Counted from the first letter of the stretch, positions 11,022 to 24,014 are shown. The stretch is 64,000 bases of DNA from Temnopleurus reevesii (GCA_036244855.1 BQKZ01001325.1:27701-91700); one strand, 5' to 3'. The notes: a model not told the origin generated them from the letters alone. Program-made: numbers and translations.

Positions 11022-11580
11022 GCTCTAAATGATCAACATATTTGTTGAAAAAGCCGCAATTGTCCTTTAAACAAAAATGTTAGGATATCTTGGGCAGTAC
11101 TGATCTTCGGTTGTAATGAGGGAAAAGTCCCTTTTGTCATCACACAATTTAAAAGAGTGCATTAGATAAGAAAATATCATTTAGCTTGCCAATTTAATGA
11201 TCATTTTTTACCAAATGCAATAGTAAGATGAAATCAAATATGTACATTGAGCCGTAATCAAGTCATAAATCAATGACAAACCATGCATCACCTAGCTAAA
11301 AGTTACCCTCTGCAATGAAAAAAAAATTCCGGTAGAATTTTACGACGTTATGGTCCATATAGATATGGAGGGAATTTTACCTATTTGTGCTGTTCCCTGG
11401 CTACCAATAACCAATAATATAGTCCAGATTCTTAACAACTTGAGAGTGCTATCCGCCGGTCTTTATGTCCTGACAAGCACAACGTTTCTCTTGATTGCTA
11501 CCAGGCCGAAAGGAGGAGTGACCCCGAAAATTCATGGCTAAGGAAAAAGTCTGGCATTCTCAGGCTCTGTACAAGTAACT
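11022..11580. other. Intron 4 sequence, no feature recognised
   Basis: AT-rich with no gene or structured element recognised. The piece AGTCCAGATTCTTAAC near 11423 recurs near 11887, suggesting a small duplication around the SINE. Confidence 0.5.
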
Positions 11581-11604
11581 GACCATACCATCTATAAGTT
11601 GTGC

Positions 11605-11890
11605 TCACTTATAATAATAATAATAGATTCAATTTATATAGCACACATATCCACTCTGCCAAGTGATCAAGGCAATTTGCAATATCATTACCCTGGCTTT
11701 AGCCCGGCAGCCACCAGCGCACTTGGCATTTCAAGGAATAAATATTCCTGCCAGGTACTCATTAACCTCACCTGGGTTGAGTGCAGCCCAGGGTAGATGA
11801 ATTTCTCGCTGAAGGAAATTGACACCTGGTTGGGATTCGAACCTACGACCCTCTGGTTGAAAGGTGAGAGTCACGACCACTGATATAGTC
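11605..11890 (-). mobile_element. tRNA-headed SINE (minus orientation)
   Basis: Read on the minus strand it has a tRNA-like head with GTCGTGACTCTCACC and a B box GGTTCGAATCCC. The body contains AATTTCCTTCAGCGAGAAAT and CCAGGTGAGG, then GAATATTTATTCCTTG, and ends in a (TTA)n tail at ~11625-11605. Same family as 40882 (+), 44430 (+) and 58515 (-). The body resembles sea-urchin SINEs as I recall them. Confidence 0.8.
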
Positions 11891-12375
11891 CAGATTCTAA
11901 ACGAGTTTTGAGAGCGCTATCTACCGGTCATTATGTCCAGACAAAGTACATTTATCCCGATTGCTACCCCCATAACACAGAAGAGATACAATCACTTTTG
12001 CAATCAATCGCAAACTGTGCTACATGATTTCCCATAGATTTGCAAAATTGATATTAATCGTACGATTGATTGGAAATCTACTTGTCAAGGGGGCCCTGTA
12101 TTGGGGACCAGTAGGAAATAACATATTATCACATGATAGGAGCACCTTGTTGGCTGCATTGATGCTAGGCTAGAATCGCCATCCAGTTACCAGGTTATAA
12201 TATCGGAAGTGCTTTGAGCAGTTGTAGACATGATAAGGTACTACAGTTGTATATGAATTCAAATTATTATTATCTAGGGCAAGTTTGGCTAGGAAATGGT
12301 TCTAGTCTTTTCAAATATCAGAGGTTCCTCGGGGTCTAAGTCTCTGTTAAGGAGTCAATTCCTTTAGCAGATACT

Positions 12376-12598
12376 TAGTCCAGCTGAGGACTGAGTGTTC
12401 TGATAGCACCCACCTCTGCATATTCACTTACACTGAACACACAAGGATTACACAGCACTCAACCACAGAGTCCTTACATAGCCCTATGAGCTGTATACCC
12501 CTCTGATCATGGAGTCATGTGCAGTCCCTGTGTGTTCAGTGTAAGTGAATATGCAGAGGTGGATGCTATCAGAACACTCAGTCCTCAACTGGACTAGC
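12376..12598. mobile_element. Foldback MITE with ~70-bp inverted arms
   Basis: Left arm starts TAGTCCAGCTGAGGACTGAG and continues through CACCTCTGCATATTCACTTA. The right arm is its near-perfect reverse complement and ends CAGTCCTCAACTGGACTA. The loop is about 80 bp and noncoding. Confidence 0.85.
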
Positions 12599-13036
12599 AG
12601 ATACTAGGAAGTGGTCTTCCCACGTAGCCAATACTTTTACTTTTGTATTTTACATCCTAGATTTTCTTTTATTTCTCTATATTTGAAAGACATATTAACT
12701 GTTAGAAATCCACTTAATAATTTTAATGAAATTAAACCTGTAATCAAAGTATCTTCGTGGCAAAAATAGAGGCACTTAATCATACAAGGTGCAACCATCA
12801 GGCCGAACAATGTTGTTTGGTTGCCATCCAATGTCACTTTTTTAAATACCATTATTTGATAAAAATGTCTTTTTCTAACTTTCAAAGCACATTTCATTCA
12901 ACAAATAAGAATTAGAATATCGTAGGGGTGAAAAAATCAAGAAAACATTTGAAAATGACTTTTCAAAATGCATTTCACATGTCCTTACCTGACTTTCCTA
13001 TGAATTTTAATTAACTTTGGTTCTTAACTTTGGTTT

Positions 13037-13617
13037 TTGCTTTTAATACTAATTTCTGCCTTTTTCCCTCCCTGTAATCTATTTTTGTTTTGTTTGTTAT
13101 ATCACCCCTATATGTTTTTCACTGTTGGCATTCTGCCAACTGTTCACTTTTTTCTTCCCTATCTCTTTCCTTTTTTTCTCCCCCCCCCCCTTCCGAGTTT
13201 TATCTGTTGGTTTTCCACACCCTATTGTCTTTACCTATTTATCTACTTCTCCTTTCGTTTTATTTTATATTTTCTCAACACTTTTCTTGCATGGGTCACC
13301 TATGTTTACCTATAGTCTTCTACATATGGCTTTCTCACCTTCCCTTCACCCCTCTCAACTTTCACACTTCTCTAATCCCTTCATTGTTTTGTCCCAAGCT
13401 CTCCTCTAGCTGGTCACCTTTCTTTTGTTCTAGCATTGGAGTTCCTTTATTCGTCCCTCCTTGCTCTGTGATTGGCTGCTCCTCACATCCTTTTCTTTTC
13501 TTTCTCTCCACCTCCTCATTTAGGTTTTTCTATATACTTGTGTGTTCACTTCATTTCCTTGTCATTTTGCTTATGATTAAGATTCTGCTAGGATCGAAAG
13601 CTCAAGCTCCTTTTTGA
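13037..13617. repeat. Pyrimidine-rich low-complexity tract (~580 bp)
   Basis: The plus strand is overwhelmingly C/T with short T and C runs. Long ORFs in several frames are compositional artefacts (Phe/Leu/Ser/Pro). Read in the direction of exchanger transcription it is purine-rich. Confidence 0.75.
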
Positions 13618-13665
13618 CTTCATTGACTTCAATCAATTCCAGAGGGTCAGTCGGTGAAGGGCAAC

Positions 13666-13702
13666 CAAACAATTTTTGGGGGGTTGGGGGGGGGGGGTTT
13701 AA
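13666..13702. repeat. Poly-G tract
   Basis: Contains a G6 run followed by GTT and a 13-base G run. Several further G or C runs of nine or more occur through the window. Confidence 0.8.
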
Positions 13703-14306
13703 TACAGATGGGAATTATTTCAGAGTGCATCTGAGTAGTATGTATGACATGGTTGGAACTGCTTACTATGTTAATATTGCTCAGTAGTCCAGATCTTTCA
13801 GTTTATTACTTTTGGGGAAAACCCATTTCAAGCCAAGCTGTCCTTAAGAGTGACTTTTGAAACATTTAATGTCCCACCATCCTGAAGAATAGGACAATAA
13901 ATTCAGCTAACCAAATATTTACAACTTGTATCGCTAATCATCTCTGCAATGCAAATAAGTAAATATAGGAATATAGGTGGGAAAACCTCAATCATTGTCT
14001 ATTAAACAAACAATATAAAAAATCTTGTTTGCATAGAAATAATAGAAACGCATGGTGCTTAACTTTTTCAATCAACCTGTGTATGTTTCATTCGACCAGA
14101 TTTGACATTATGGAGTGTTAACTAAAATCGGCAAAATGTTGTCAACCACGCATCAGGATAAAAGGGGCCACATCACAGTATACAGTTTTCGCAGAATCAC
14201 ATATTAGAGAGTTTCTTTGAATTTATCTTGTGGACTTTTTAATACTATATATGTTAAAATGAGAGTTCTGCCCAGTCAATTCATTGGCATATACACAATA
14301 ATCTTA

Positions 14307-14922
14307 TTAAAGGGGAACTTCCCCCAGACAGTCATTTGTTGTTGGTAAATGAAGAATATGAGATGAACAAACTGTAGAAATTTGAGAAAAAAGGATAATC
14401 AGTTCAAAACTTATGGATTTTCAAAATTTCCATTTCCAAAAATGGGAATCTATAAATTGGCATAAATTAATCTGTGGAAGCATCTTGGAGGACTTTCCAT
14501 CCTCTTTGTACACAAATTTTCACATTTTCCTCTTTTTCAGGAAAAGTACACAATTTTTTTCTGTAAAAAATATAATTTAGCCAAATCAATTCTGCAAGCA
14601 TTCCTGAAAGAATAGTATTGAGTTCTCTTCTGAAATTTTATCATATTGATCCATTTTTAATAAATTCATTGAAAAAATTGAAGAAGCTGGGGCTTCTCCA
14701 TATATATGACATCACATATTATATGAAGGTTGCCAATTCAAGGATGACCATCACAGCTGGAAATGACTTTGAAAACTTTGACTTTGAAAACTTTGAAAAT
14801 TCATGAATTTTTAACAGATAATCTGATTTTGCTCAAATTCACAATTTGTTCATCTCATACTTCTTCAATTACTGAAAATACATTACTAACAGCATATCAA
14901 TGTCTTGGTAAAGTTCCCCTTT
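14307..14922. mobile_element. MITE, TTAAAGGGGAACTT ends, 616 bp
   Basis: Left end TTAAAGGGGAACTT, right end AAGTTCCCCTTT. Internal inverted pieces (GTAAATGAAGAATATGAGATG facing CATCTCATACTTCTTCAATTACTG, trimmed here) show a foldback origin. Relatives: 42586..43191, 39756..40309, 22559..22697 and fragments at 6387 and 47969. Confidence 0.8.
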
Positions 14923-15237
14923 CACAAAGAGGAACTTCTGGGTAATATTAAATGTTTGTTTTTGACACCCTCATAGATATGTAAATATTAGATAGCAATT
15001 TGTAAAGACAATCTTATTTGCCAATTTATGGCAATTTATGACAAGAATGGGCTAGAGTCCCATAAACTATATCATCATCGGTTCATTACAATGATTGGGA
15101 AATCCTTTGGAAATTCCCATTCTGAAGATGATTTTGCAATTTAAGCAGATTGTGAAAATAAAATGAGTACAGAATTTTGAATTGTGGCCAGTATCACAAC
15201 CTACAAATGGAATGGAAACATGCACACTATTATAAAA

Positions 15238-15463
15238 GACAGGCGGGTATGTACATTTCATGCATTCTCTCATACGTTTAACACAAAGGTTGTTCTTGAC
15301 AACCCTAAAGCTTTCCCGAGGCTTGCCCGACATAGCAACAAGTAATGTATGCAAACTGGATTCCAAGTATTGTAGTCTTATTGTTATCAAACGGTTTAAG
15401 GAATACCACGTAAAGTGGCAAGAAAAGCACATAAATTTGAATGTGTAAGTAAACCCGCCTATT
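15238..15463. mobile_element. MITE, TIR AATAGGCGGGTTTAC, intact reference copy
   Basis: Right end AGTAAACCCGCCTATT. The left end (GACAGGCGGGTATGTAC) is slightly degraded. The interior has AAGGTTGTTCTTGACAACCC and GACATAGCAACAAGTAATG. Other copies: 25649..25853, 42215..42443 (degraded), a part at ~52165-52276, and 54294..55221 (split by another element). A second right-end fragment sits at 15491..15536. Confidence 0.82.
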
Positions 15464-15539
15464 CTTTCCACATAACTATGTTTTTCTCAGCAAGAAACAT
15501 GCATAAATTTACATATATTAGTAATCCAGCCTATAGACA

Positions 15540-16180
15540 AAAGAAGCTTTTCTCAGATGTGGGTACAGGGCAGGGTGAGCTTTCCACAGTGTATGAAATT
15601 CATTGGATGAACGCCAATTTTGCCCTTGTGATGGCAAAAATCGATCCTAATGACCTCATACTTTTGGACTTTTTTTTTCAAAATAGCCCCTATAAGATTC
15701 CTTTACATGGGAACAAATGCTAATTAATGCTTTGCATTTTACATGTTGTACATGTATGTGCATGGTGATAGTCTGTACAACAAAATATCACCAAGATATT
15801 CTGTGGAAGCCCCAATACAAAAATTTATCCCATAAAAATAATTAATTCCTAATTAATTCCTACACTTCTGTTTCTTTCACATCCATGTACACGAGGTGAC
15901 TAGCATATAAATGATTATCATAGTCACTGACATCTTGTATGCAATCAACACAGCAAGAAAAACACAGTGCAACAAAAAAATAAATATTTTAATTGGGGAG
16001 TTTTCAAATTTGAAGGGGTAAACTTTGAAGAAATATGAAAATAATTTAAACCAAGATGTGCTGTACGAATGAGTAGATGCAAAAGGGAAAACATCATTTT
16101 TAAAAAAGGTCCTTTTTGAAAGCTCCATGCACCTAGACATTTTCAGAAATTTTATTGATAAAAAATTTGTTGTTTATTAC
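15540..16180. other. Intron 4 of the exchanger, proximal part
   Basis: No gene recognised. The sequence leads into the E4 partial-copy array. Confidence 0.5.
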
Positions 16181-16184
16181 TTAT

Positions 16185-17227
16185 GCAAGTATACTGGAGA
16201 GAGATAGGCTCAATAACTCAAACCTTGCTGGTGAACTTCGTGATGAAAGTGTGGAGTAAATTATGGCAATTTAAACAAGCAAATCGATTTTCAGTACTTA
16301 CGCAAGGATACTGGAAAGTGTCAGCATCTCGGCTATGATGTACGAGAGATAAGCCATGACGAAAACAAAGATGGGCTCGATGACATGGACCTTATAGATG
16401 AACTTTGTGATGAAAGCGGTAAAGGTTGTTTCCAGTACTTACGCAAGGATACTGGAAAGCGTCAACATCTCGGCTATGATGTACGAGAGATTTACCCATG
16501 AAGAAAACGAAGATGGGTTCGATGATGCGAACCTTAGAAGTGAACTTTGCGATGAAAGTCGTAAGAAATTATGGATATTTTAATGGAAAAGGTTGATTTT
16601 CAGTACTTACGCGGGGATACTGGATAGCGTCAACATCTCGGCTATGATATACGACAGATACGCCGTGACAAAGACGAAGATGGGCTCGATGACGCGGACC
16701 TTGTAGGTGAACTTATTGATGAAAGCATGAAATAAATATGGAAACTTGAATGAGAGGGTTGATTTTTCAGCACTTACGCAAGGATACTGGAAAGCATCAA
16801 CATCTCGGCTATGATATACGAGAGATAGGTCATGGCGAAAACGAAGATGGGCTCGATGACGCAAACATTGTAGGTGAACTTAGTGATGAAAGCGGAGAGT
16901 GATTGACGGAATTTCGGGTGAGAAAGTTGATTTTTCAGTACTTACGCAAGGATACTGGAAAGCGTTAACATCTCTGCTATGATGTATGACAGATAGACTA
17001 TGACAAAAACGAAGATGGGCTCGATGACGCGGACCTTATGAACTTTGTGATGAAAGCGGTAAGTAAATTACGGAAACTCGAAAGGAAAAGGTTGATTTTC
17101 AGTACTTACGCAAGGATACTGGAAAGCGTCAACATCTCGGCTATGATGTACGAGAGATAGGCCATGACGAAAACGAAGATGGGCTCGATGACGCGCACCT
17201 TGTTGGTGTACTTCGTGATGAAAGCGG
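16185..17227 (-). repeat. Array of seven partial copies of exon E4 (3' half + donor)
   Basis: Copies run 17227..17110, 17059..16946, 16895..16778, 16726..16611, 16559..16443, 16419..16302 and a decayed 16250..16185. Spacing is ~164-168 bp for the first five, then shorter. Each carries the last ~118 nt of E4 ([30 protein letters not shown] region) plus ~50 bp of intron. The first six keep a GC|GTAAGT donor. Copy 1 differs from E4 at ten synonymous and one non-synonymous codon. Copy 2 has a 4-bp deletion near its start; copy 7 has lost the GT. All lack the E4 acceptor and 5' half. Confidence 0.9.
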
Positions 17228-17277
17228 TAAGTAAATTATGGAAACTCGAAAGGAAAAGGTTGATTTTCAGTACTTAC

Positions 17278-17534
17278 GCAAGGATACTGGAAAGCGTCAA
17301 CATCTCGGCTATGATGTATGACAGATACGCCATGACAAAGACAAAGATAGGTTCGATGACGCGGACCTTGTAGGTGTACTTTGTGATGAAAGCGGTGATG
17401 AATCCCATCACGAGGCCGATTGCGACTCCGCCGAGCGCCACCACGAAGAAGGAGATGAACCCAAAGATGATGTCCTGCGCTACCAGGTGCTCACCGCCAA
17501 TCTCGTTGAACGATTCAAAGACACGGTACAGTAC
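17278..17534 (-). CDS. SLC9A (NHE): Na+/H+ exchanger exon E4
   Basis: A 257-nt exon: acceptor ATGTAG, donor GTAAGT. It starts in phase 0 with VLYRVFESFNEIGG, passes through the helix FGFISFFVVALGGVAIGLVMG, then TKYTYKVRVIEP and [22 protein letters not shown], and ends with two bases of an Ala codon that E5 completes (residues 246-331). VLYxVFESF directly after NDAVTV (E3) and EMLxLSxILA are strong SLC9A2/3 signatures. Seven copies of its 3' half follow downstream in intron 4. Confidence 0.94.
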
Positions 17535-18143
17535 CTACATGAGGAGAGACGGAGAGATTTGTGTATTTTTCTTGAAAATGGATATTACTAATAATCATAA
17601 TAGCAATGTTTTGTAGCCACTTTAGTTTTCAAAAAAGTTGTGGGTCCTGCATATCATAAGCGTGAAGTTATAAATGATACTTTATATTGCTATTATAACA
17701 TAATTATGAAATGATGGCAAGGCTGCCAGTTCAAGGATCCAAATATTAAGGATTTAATTAAGATTTTCGAAATTCACCACTCAGAATATTAAATCATATG
17801 TCTCAGATTTCAGTTTCTACTGGCAGATCACTAATGCATGAGCTGGAATCATATTTGAAAACACATTCAATTTTTTTTCTAAAATTGGCAATCTCATGGT
17901 TTATTCGTTCATGTGTAGATCAATCAAATATCACCCAATCGTTCAAATTTTGTTCAAAATCTCAGATTAAAACTTAAGCGGATATACAACAGTTTCTATA
18001 AACTGATCATCATTTTATTGATTCTTTTGAATCAAAATGATGATTTTTTTTTGCATCATATGGGAAGTATTTACACAATCACAATGATTATTAAAATTTG
18101 GTGTAGTTTTTTTCTTTCCGTTCATTGATCTTAATACATCCTA
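17535..18143. other. Intron 3 of the exchanger, start
   Basis: AT-rich, no gene visible. An inverted pair AATCAAAATGATGATTTTT / ATCATCATTTTATTGATTC near 18005-18060 is local and short. Confidence 0.5.
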
Positions 18144-18276
18144 AAGCCCCGGTCACATAAGACCCCGGAAGAAACACGATTCACCCCGACTCGTTGTTCT
18201 GAGGCAGTTAACTGTGAATTAACAAAGAGTCGGGGTGAATCGTGTTGCTTCCGGACTTGTATGTGACCAGGGCTTA
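18144..18276. mobile_element. Short MITE, ends TAAAGCCCCGGTCACATA / TATGTGACCAGGGCTTA
   Basis: A 133-bp near-palindrome. The inner arms GATTCACCCCGACTC and GAGTCGGGGTGAATC are perfect complements. Related sequences lie at ~63632-63750 and at the two ends of a ~600-bp element inside each segmental copy (20682..21282 and 22978..23580). Confidence 0.8.
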
Positions 18277-18633
18277 AGTAATTTTCAATAATGAATCATT
18301 TTGAATAAAAATACATAACAATATTTCTAAAAATGTGTTCAGTCGTTTCACAAGGTTTATTGTGCAGATCATTGAGTAATACTAGACTCATCTGTCATGG
18401 AATGATAGCAGCAATTAAAATTAAGAACACTTCAGGGACTGGGATACGAGTACCAGCATAATGATGTAATTCAATGCTGGTTGATCTATCATAAAAGTGA
18501 ATTCTGAAAAAGATCTGGAAATATATCACTGAAAATACAGGGATAAAATAAAAACTTCAAGTCAAGCATTAAAGTGTCTAGATAACAAAAGAGTTAATGT
18601 ACATTCCATCTTATTCTTCTAATAAATGTTAAA

Positions 18634-18812
18634 GACCTGAGCGGTGTTTCACCAAGTCATTCTTAAAATTACGCACAACTTAACGTTCGACTGGTATCAA
18701 TTATTGCGCTGAATGCGCGTACTATTATGAAGTATACGCAGAAGAACTAATACCAGTCGAACGCAAAGTCGTGCGTAAAGTCTTCTTATCTTGGTGAAAC
18801 ACCGTCCTGGTC
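18634..18812. mobile_element. Foldback MITE, ends GGTGTTTCACCAAG / CTTGGTGAAACACC
   Basis: About 175 bp. The second arm segment GTTCGACTGGTATCA is matched by TACCAGTCGAAC. A half copy with the same left end and GTTCGACTGGTACC is at 41836..41905. Confidence 0.82.
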
Positions 18813-18989
18813 GTGAATGAAGAAATTTCTTCTTTTTGGGGGATCATAAAGCAACTGTAAAGGCTTGAATGAAATTGGGTTTTTTCTACTTTGTCCCAGT
18901 CCTTTTTCTCTTCTGCTTTACAGTGCATACTCCATTTACTCTGGAAACAACTTTCAGCAAATTAACTAAATTTCACACATTTGTCTGCA

Positions 18990-21610
18990 TTGGCAGGTTG
19001 TTATTTTCACGTTTTACATGCAATACAATGAGTGAAAAAATTGGGAATAAAACTCTACTGGAAATTTTTAGCTTGTCCTAATTCAAGTGTTAAACAAACT
19101 ACTAGGTCCCACAAAGACAATGCAGTTTGCAAATATTATAAGCACTAACTACTCATATCTGAAGTGGATAATAGTTTTGTAAATATCATGATCAAATAAT
19201 CAAAATAAACAAATAATTGAATACAATTACTTCTGAAATATCTAGGCCACAAAGATGAGGAAGTTTGAAAATTAAATTATAATGGAGACCAAATACTACA
19301 GACCATTGGAGGGAGGAGAGGAACAAAGTTTTGACATCCAAACAAAAATTATAACTCTTTCATTTATAGGGAAAATCCTTTGTCTTAAAAAATCCTTGGC
19401 ACTTCAGATCATTAATAACTGAAAACTTTTGACTCGTATCAGACTAAAAATTAGTGGTGTGATGAAGCAAACAAGTAATGTTGTGAAGTAACCTTGATGA
19501 CATTTCTTTTAGAAATGGTAAAGGAGGAGAAATTGGGGAAGATGAGCTGAAGAGAATTTTTGTGCATCGATACATCAAATTTGAGCCCCCTTCTGCCTAC
19601 CCTAGAGATCAAGCCTTCACCGAAGTCCCCCCCCCCCCCCCCCAAAAAAAAACAAGAATGCATGCACAATCACTGCTGCTACACAGGTAGGACAAGCACT
19701 GTAGCTTGCCCTACCTAGCAACAAGCACTGGATGTGTTGTTCATTCCCACTATTAAATGAAACATGAATATTTAATATCAGGTGAGAATGCATTTCCTTA
19801 TTGAATATTTTACAAAGATTTTACTCCATTGTTACTCTGCATGTTTATTCCTTCTTTGATGAAGCACTTTACTTCCCAAATGAAGTAAAAAATAAAATCT
19901 AATTCATACAGATTTTGCATGTAAGGCTCTATGCTGGTTATATTGTTATGCCCCCCCCCCCCCCCCCCCAAAAAAAACCACCAAGTTTTGATGCCCTCAA
20001 CCAACAGACCCTCTTAAAATAGCCCAACCTTTCCAGGTTATATCAAAGGGTAACATATTTTATATGATAAACAGTGTCACAGTGGGAGCAATGTATTGAT
20101 ACAAAAGGGCCCTTTAATGTAAGGCTCAATATTTCAGCATACATACATTTTTAGCAAATTCACTGAATATTGGACCTTTTCACACAGAAGCAAGTTATTT
20201 GAAAGATTAATGTACATATTAAGACTATCATAATTCTGATGAGTGAAAATTTTAGCAAATTCATTGTTGCAAAATTCACACAAATAAAGCCCCAGTGATA
20301 ATTTCAGCTTATACACTACAGCGGAGTTATATGTATTTACTAATAATTGTGTCAAAATCTACATTCCTAAATTCAGCATCATTCCGAAAACAATATTAAC
20401 ATGGCAGGAAACCCAATCATTACATCAAAAATAATTCCATTCAAATTCATAGAATTATTCAAATAATGAATACAGTATATCAATTCTACTTCAATCCTTA
20501 TAGTGAAAAATTTGATGGTATAATCCTCAATGACTATAAAGTAATCATTTCTATGATGACTGATTCGTCTGGACTGTGTCAGAGTAAATATGGTTATCCA
20601 TGGTAACAAGACGCCAATATATATACATGATGGTCTGGCTTGGCCGGTAACTCCAATGCAAACAGGTAAAGCATCAATCACATAGAAGCCCCGACTGAAC
20701 GCAATCCAATACGACTCTTTCTTCCGGGGCAGTAAACTGTAAAATGCATTGTATATCATTAAACATTTTTGTCTAAAATATTCTCAACTTCTAAGTGCTA
20801 AGTGCTACCTAGATGGTTGATGGTGTACATAATCTACTGTTTAGTAGAAATTTTTTAATTTAATTTTCCAGCTTTTTGCGATAAAATTGTTCTCCACATA
20901 TTCTATACCCGTAAATATACTTACAAATTATGACAAAAAGTGTACATGCACCACTATACAGCAAGCTGTAAACATTCTAGGCTTCAAAATCAATGTCTAG
21001 CATTCAAAAGAAACTCAAATAAGAAATAAAACTGTGCAGGCAAAAAGCATCTGTGGTACACTTTATTCATTTTTCATGGATATTTTGATAGTGCCTGAGT
21101 AACTTTCTTCTTGTTTGCATTCTTTGGGTTTTTTTTTTCATAAATCTGAATGTAAAAACATAGGTCAGACAGTTTGATTTGATGATTTAAAAAAAAAATA
21201 TCCTAATGTGTGACAGTGTCTTTAAATCAATGAGTCGTGTTGAATGGTGATCAGTCAGGGCTTCTGTGACTGGGGCCTAAGGAAAAAAATGGATTTGCTA
21301 CTATAAATGAACTTTAACTAGACTATTTAATTTGAAACGTTGAAAAGCAATCAGATGTCCAGAACGAATGACAAAATAATGGCCACTTGAAAGGTGTCAA
21401 TTGGCTCGAATGAGATCTTGTGATTTATGGGATTTTCAAGTTTTCTGGAATACACCACTACATCATGATGCAAATTATGAAAAAAAAATATTTAAAAATC
21501 ATGAAAATCTCTAATTCTCACAGATGCAAATTTCATGCTAACACATCAATTATTTTCTTGACCAACATAGCAACAAACAATGGCTACAAACTGGATTCCA
21601 TTTATTGAAG
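18990..21610. repeat. Segmental duplication copy A in intron 3
   Basis: Matches 21660..23990 in order, with insertions and deletions: for example AATTCAAGTGTTAAACAAAC, GGAGAGGAACAAAGTTTTGA and ATACACCACTACATCATGAT occur in both. Divergence is clear, so this is an older duplication. It includes poly-C runs at ~19628 and ~19951 and a 600-bp GCCCC-ended element. Confidence 0.85.
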
Positions 21611-21659
21611 TTAATTTCGACAAAATTTTGGCTCATTGACAACTGAAATTGGCAACTGA

Positions 21660-23990
21660 ACTCTGGTTGTTATTTTCAAGTTTTACATGCATTACAATGG
21701 CTGGGAAAATTTGCAAATAAAAATACTGGAATTTTTAGCTTGTATTAATTCAAGTGTTAAACAAACTACTAGGTATCACAAAGACAATTCAATTTGCAAA
21801 CATTATAAGTACTAGTTAGTATATCTGAAGTGGATAATAGTTTTGTAAATATTATGATCAAATACCTAATCAAAATCAACAAATGATTAAAAACAGTAAC
21901 TTCTGAAATTTCTAGGCCACAACGATGAGGAAGTATTAGTATTAAATCATGATGAAGACCAAATACTATAGACCATTGGAGGAAGGAGAGGAACAAAGTT
22001 TTGACGTTCAAACAAAAATTATAACTCTTTCATTTAGAGGGAAAATCCTTTGTCTAAAAAAATCCTTAGCACTTCAGATCATTAATAACTGAAAACTTTT
22101 GACTCATATCAGACTCAAAATTAGTGGTGTGATAAAGCAAATAAGTAGTGATGTGAAGTAACCATGATGATATTTCTTTTAGCAATGGTAACGGGGGAAA
22201 AATTGGGGAAGATGAGCTGAAGAGAATTTTTGTGCACCAATACACCGAATTTGAGCCCCCTTGCGCCTACCAAGGAGTCCAAGCCCCGAAAGCCTCCCAT
22301 CCCACACCAGCATGCATGCATGATCACTGTTGGTACTTATGTAGGACAAACATTGTAGCTTGCCCTACTTAGCAACAAGCACTACACGTGTTGTTCATTC
22401 CCTCTACTGAAATGTCATTATAATTAATAATATAAACAGAGAGGAAGCAAAGTATTGTTACTAAAAGGCCCATTATATATTATTTCTACATATGAGTAGT
22501 TGATCAAAATTCTGTCAAAATCTATGGTGGTAAATTCAGAATCATTTGGTAAACGTTATTAAAGGGGTGTAGATCAAACCTTTAAAATTCAAGACTTTTG
22601 AATGGATCACCCGATTTTGCTCAAATGTTCACAGTTTGATCATTGTATTTTTCTCCATCCACCGACAGCTCATTTATGTCTGGGATAATTCCCCTTTGAC
22701 ATGCCAGAAACCAAATCATTACAAAATCTTAAAATAATTCCATTTGAATTCATGAATTATTAAAACAATTACAATACACTTCTATTTCAATCCTTATTGT
22801 GACAAATTTGATGCCGTAATCCTCAATGACTAAGTAATTACTTCTATGATGACTGATTTGTCTGGACTGTGTCAGAAGTAAATATGGATATCCATGGTAA
22901 CAAGATGCCAATATGTATACATGATGGTCTGGCTTGGCCGGTAACTCCAATGCAAACAGGTAAAGCATCAATCACATAGAAGCCCCGACTGAACGCAATC
23001 CAATACGACTCTTTCTTCCGGGGCAGTAAACTGTAAAATGCATTGTATATTATTAAACATTTTTGTCTAAAATATTCTCAACTTTTAAGTGCTAAGTGCT
23101 ACCTAAATGGTTGATGGTGTACATAATCCACTGTTTAGTAGAAAATTTTCGAGTAAATTTTTTAGCTTTTTGCGATAAAATTGTTCTCCATGAATTCTAG
23201 ACCCGTAAATATGCTTACAAATTATGACAAAAAGTGTACATGCACCACTATACAGTAAGCTGTAAAAATGTTAGGCTTCAAAATCAATGTCTAGCATTCA
23301 AAAGAAGCTCAAATTAGAAATAAAACTGTGCAGGCAAAAAGCATCGGTGGTACACTTTATTCATTTTTCATAGATATTTTGATAGTGCCTGAGTAACTTT
23401 CTTCTGGTTTGCATTCTTTAATGTTTTTCATAAATCAGAATGTAATAACATAGGTCAGACAGTTTGATTTGATGATTTAAAAAAATATATAAATATCTTA
23501 ATATGTGACAAAGTCTTGAAGTAATCAATGAGTTGTGTAGAATGGTGATCAGTTAGGGCTTCTATGTGACTGGGGCATAAGGCGAAATATAATTTACCAA
23601 TGGATCTGCTACTGGAAATGAACTTTGACTAGACTGTTTACTTTGAAACATTGAAAAACAATCAGACGTCCAGAACGAGTGACAAAATAATGGCCACTTG
23701 AAAAAGGTGTCAATTGGCTCGAATGAAATCTTGTGATTTGGGGATGTTCAAGTTTTCTGGAATACACCACTACATCATGATGCAAATTATGAAGAAAAAA
23801 AAACATGGAATTATCAATTTCTCAATTAGATGTAAATTTCATTCAACTTCGCCAATTTTTTTTCTTGAGGGCCTGAGAGATTGCCTGGGGTCTGCCCAAC
23901 ATTACAACACATAATACATCACATAATACAATAGAGAAATGGAATCTGCAATTCCCATTAACTTTGTACAGGCAACATCTGGCTCCAGTA
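21660..23990. repeat. Segmental duplication copy B
   Basis: Tandem, diverged partner of copy A. Its last ~1 kb (23005..24014) recurs almost unchanged at 24189..25195, and the piece ends at the n at 24015. A short TTAAAGGGG element (22559..22697) is present here but not at the matching place in copy A. Confidence 0.85.
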
Positions 23991-24014
23991 GTCAAAGGGT
24001 TAAAAAGAAAAAAC

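Noticed and set aside
13037..13617. ORFs up to 175 codons rich in Phe, Leu, Ser and Pro
   Set aside because: They lie in a pyrimidine-rich tract and overlap in several frames, with no domain, Kozak context or splice support.
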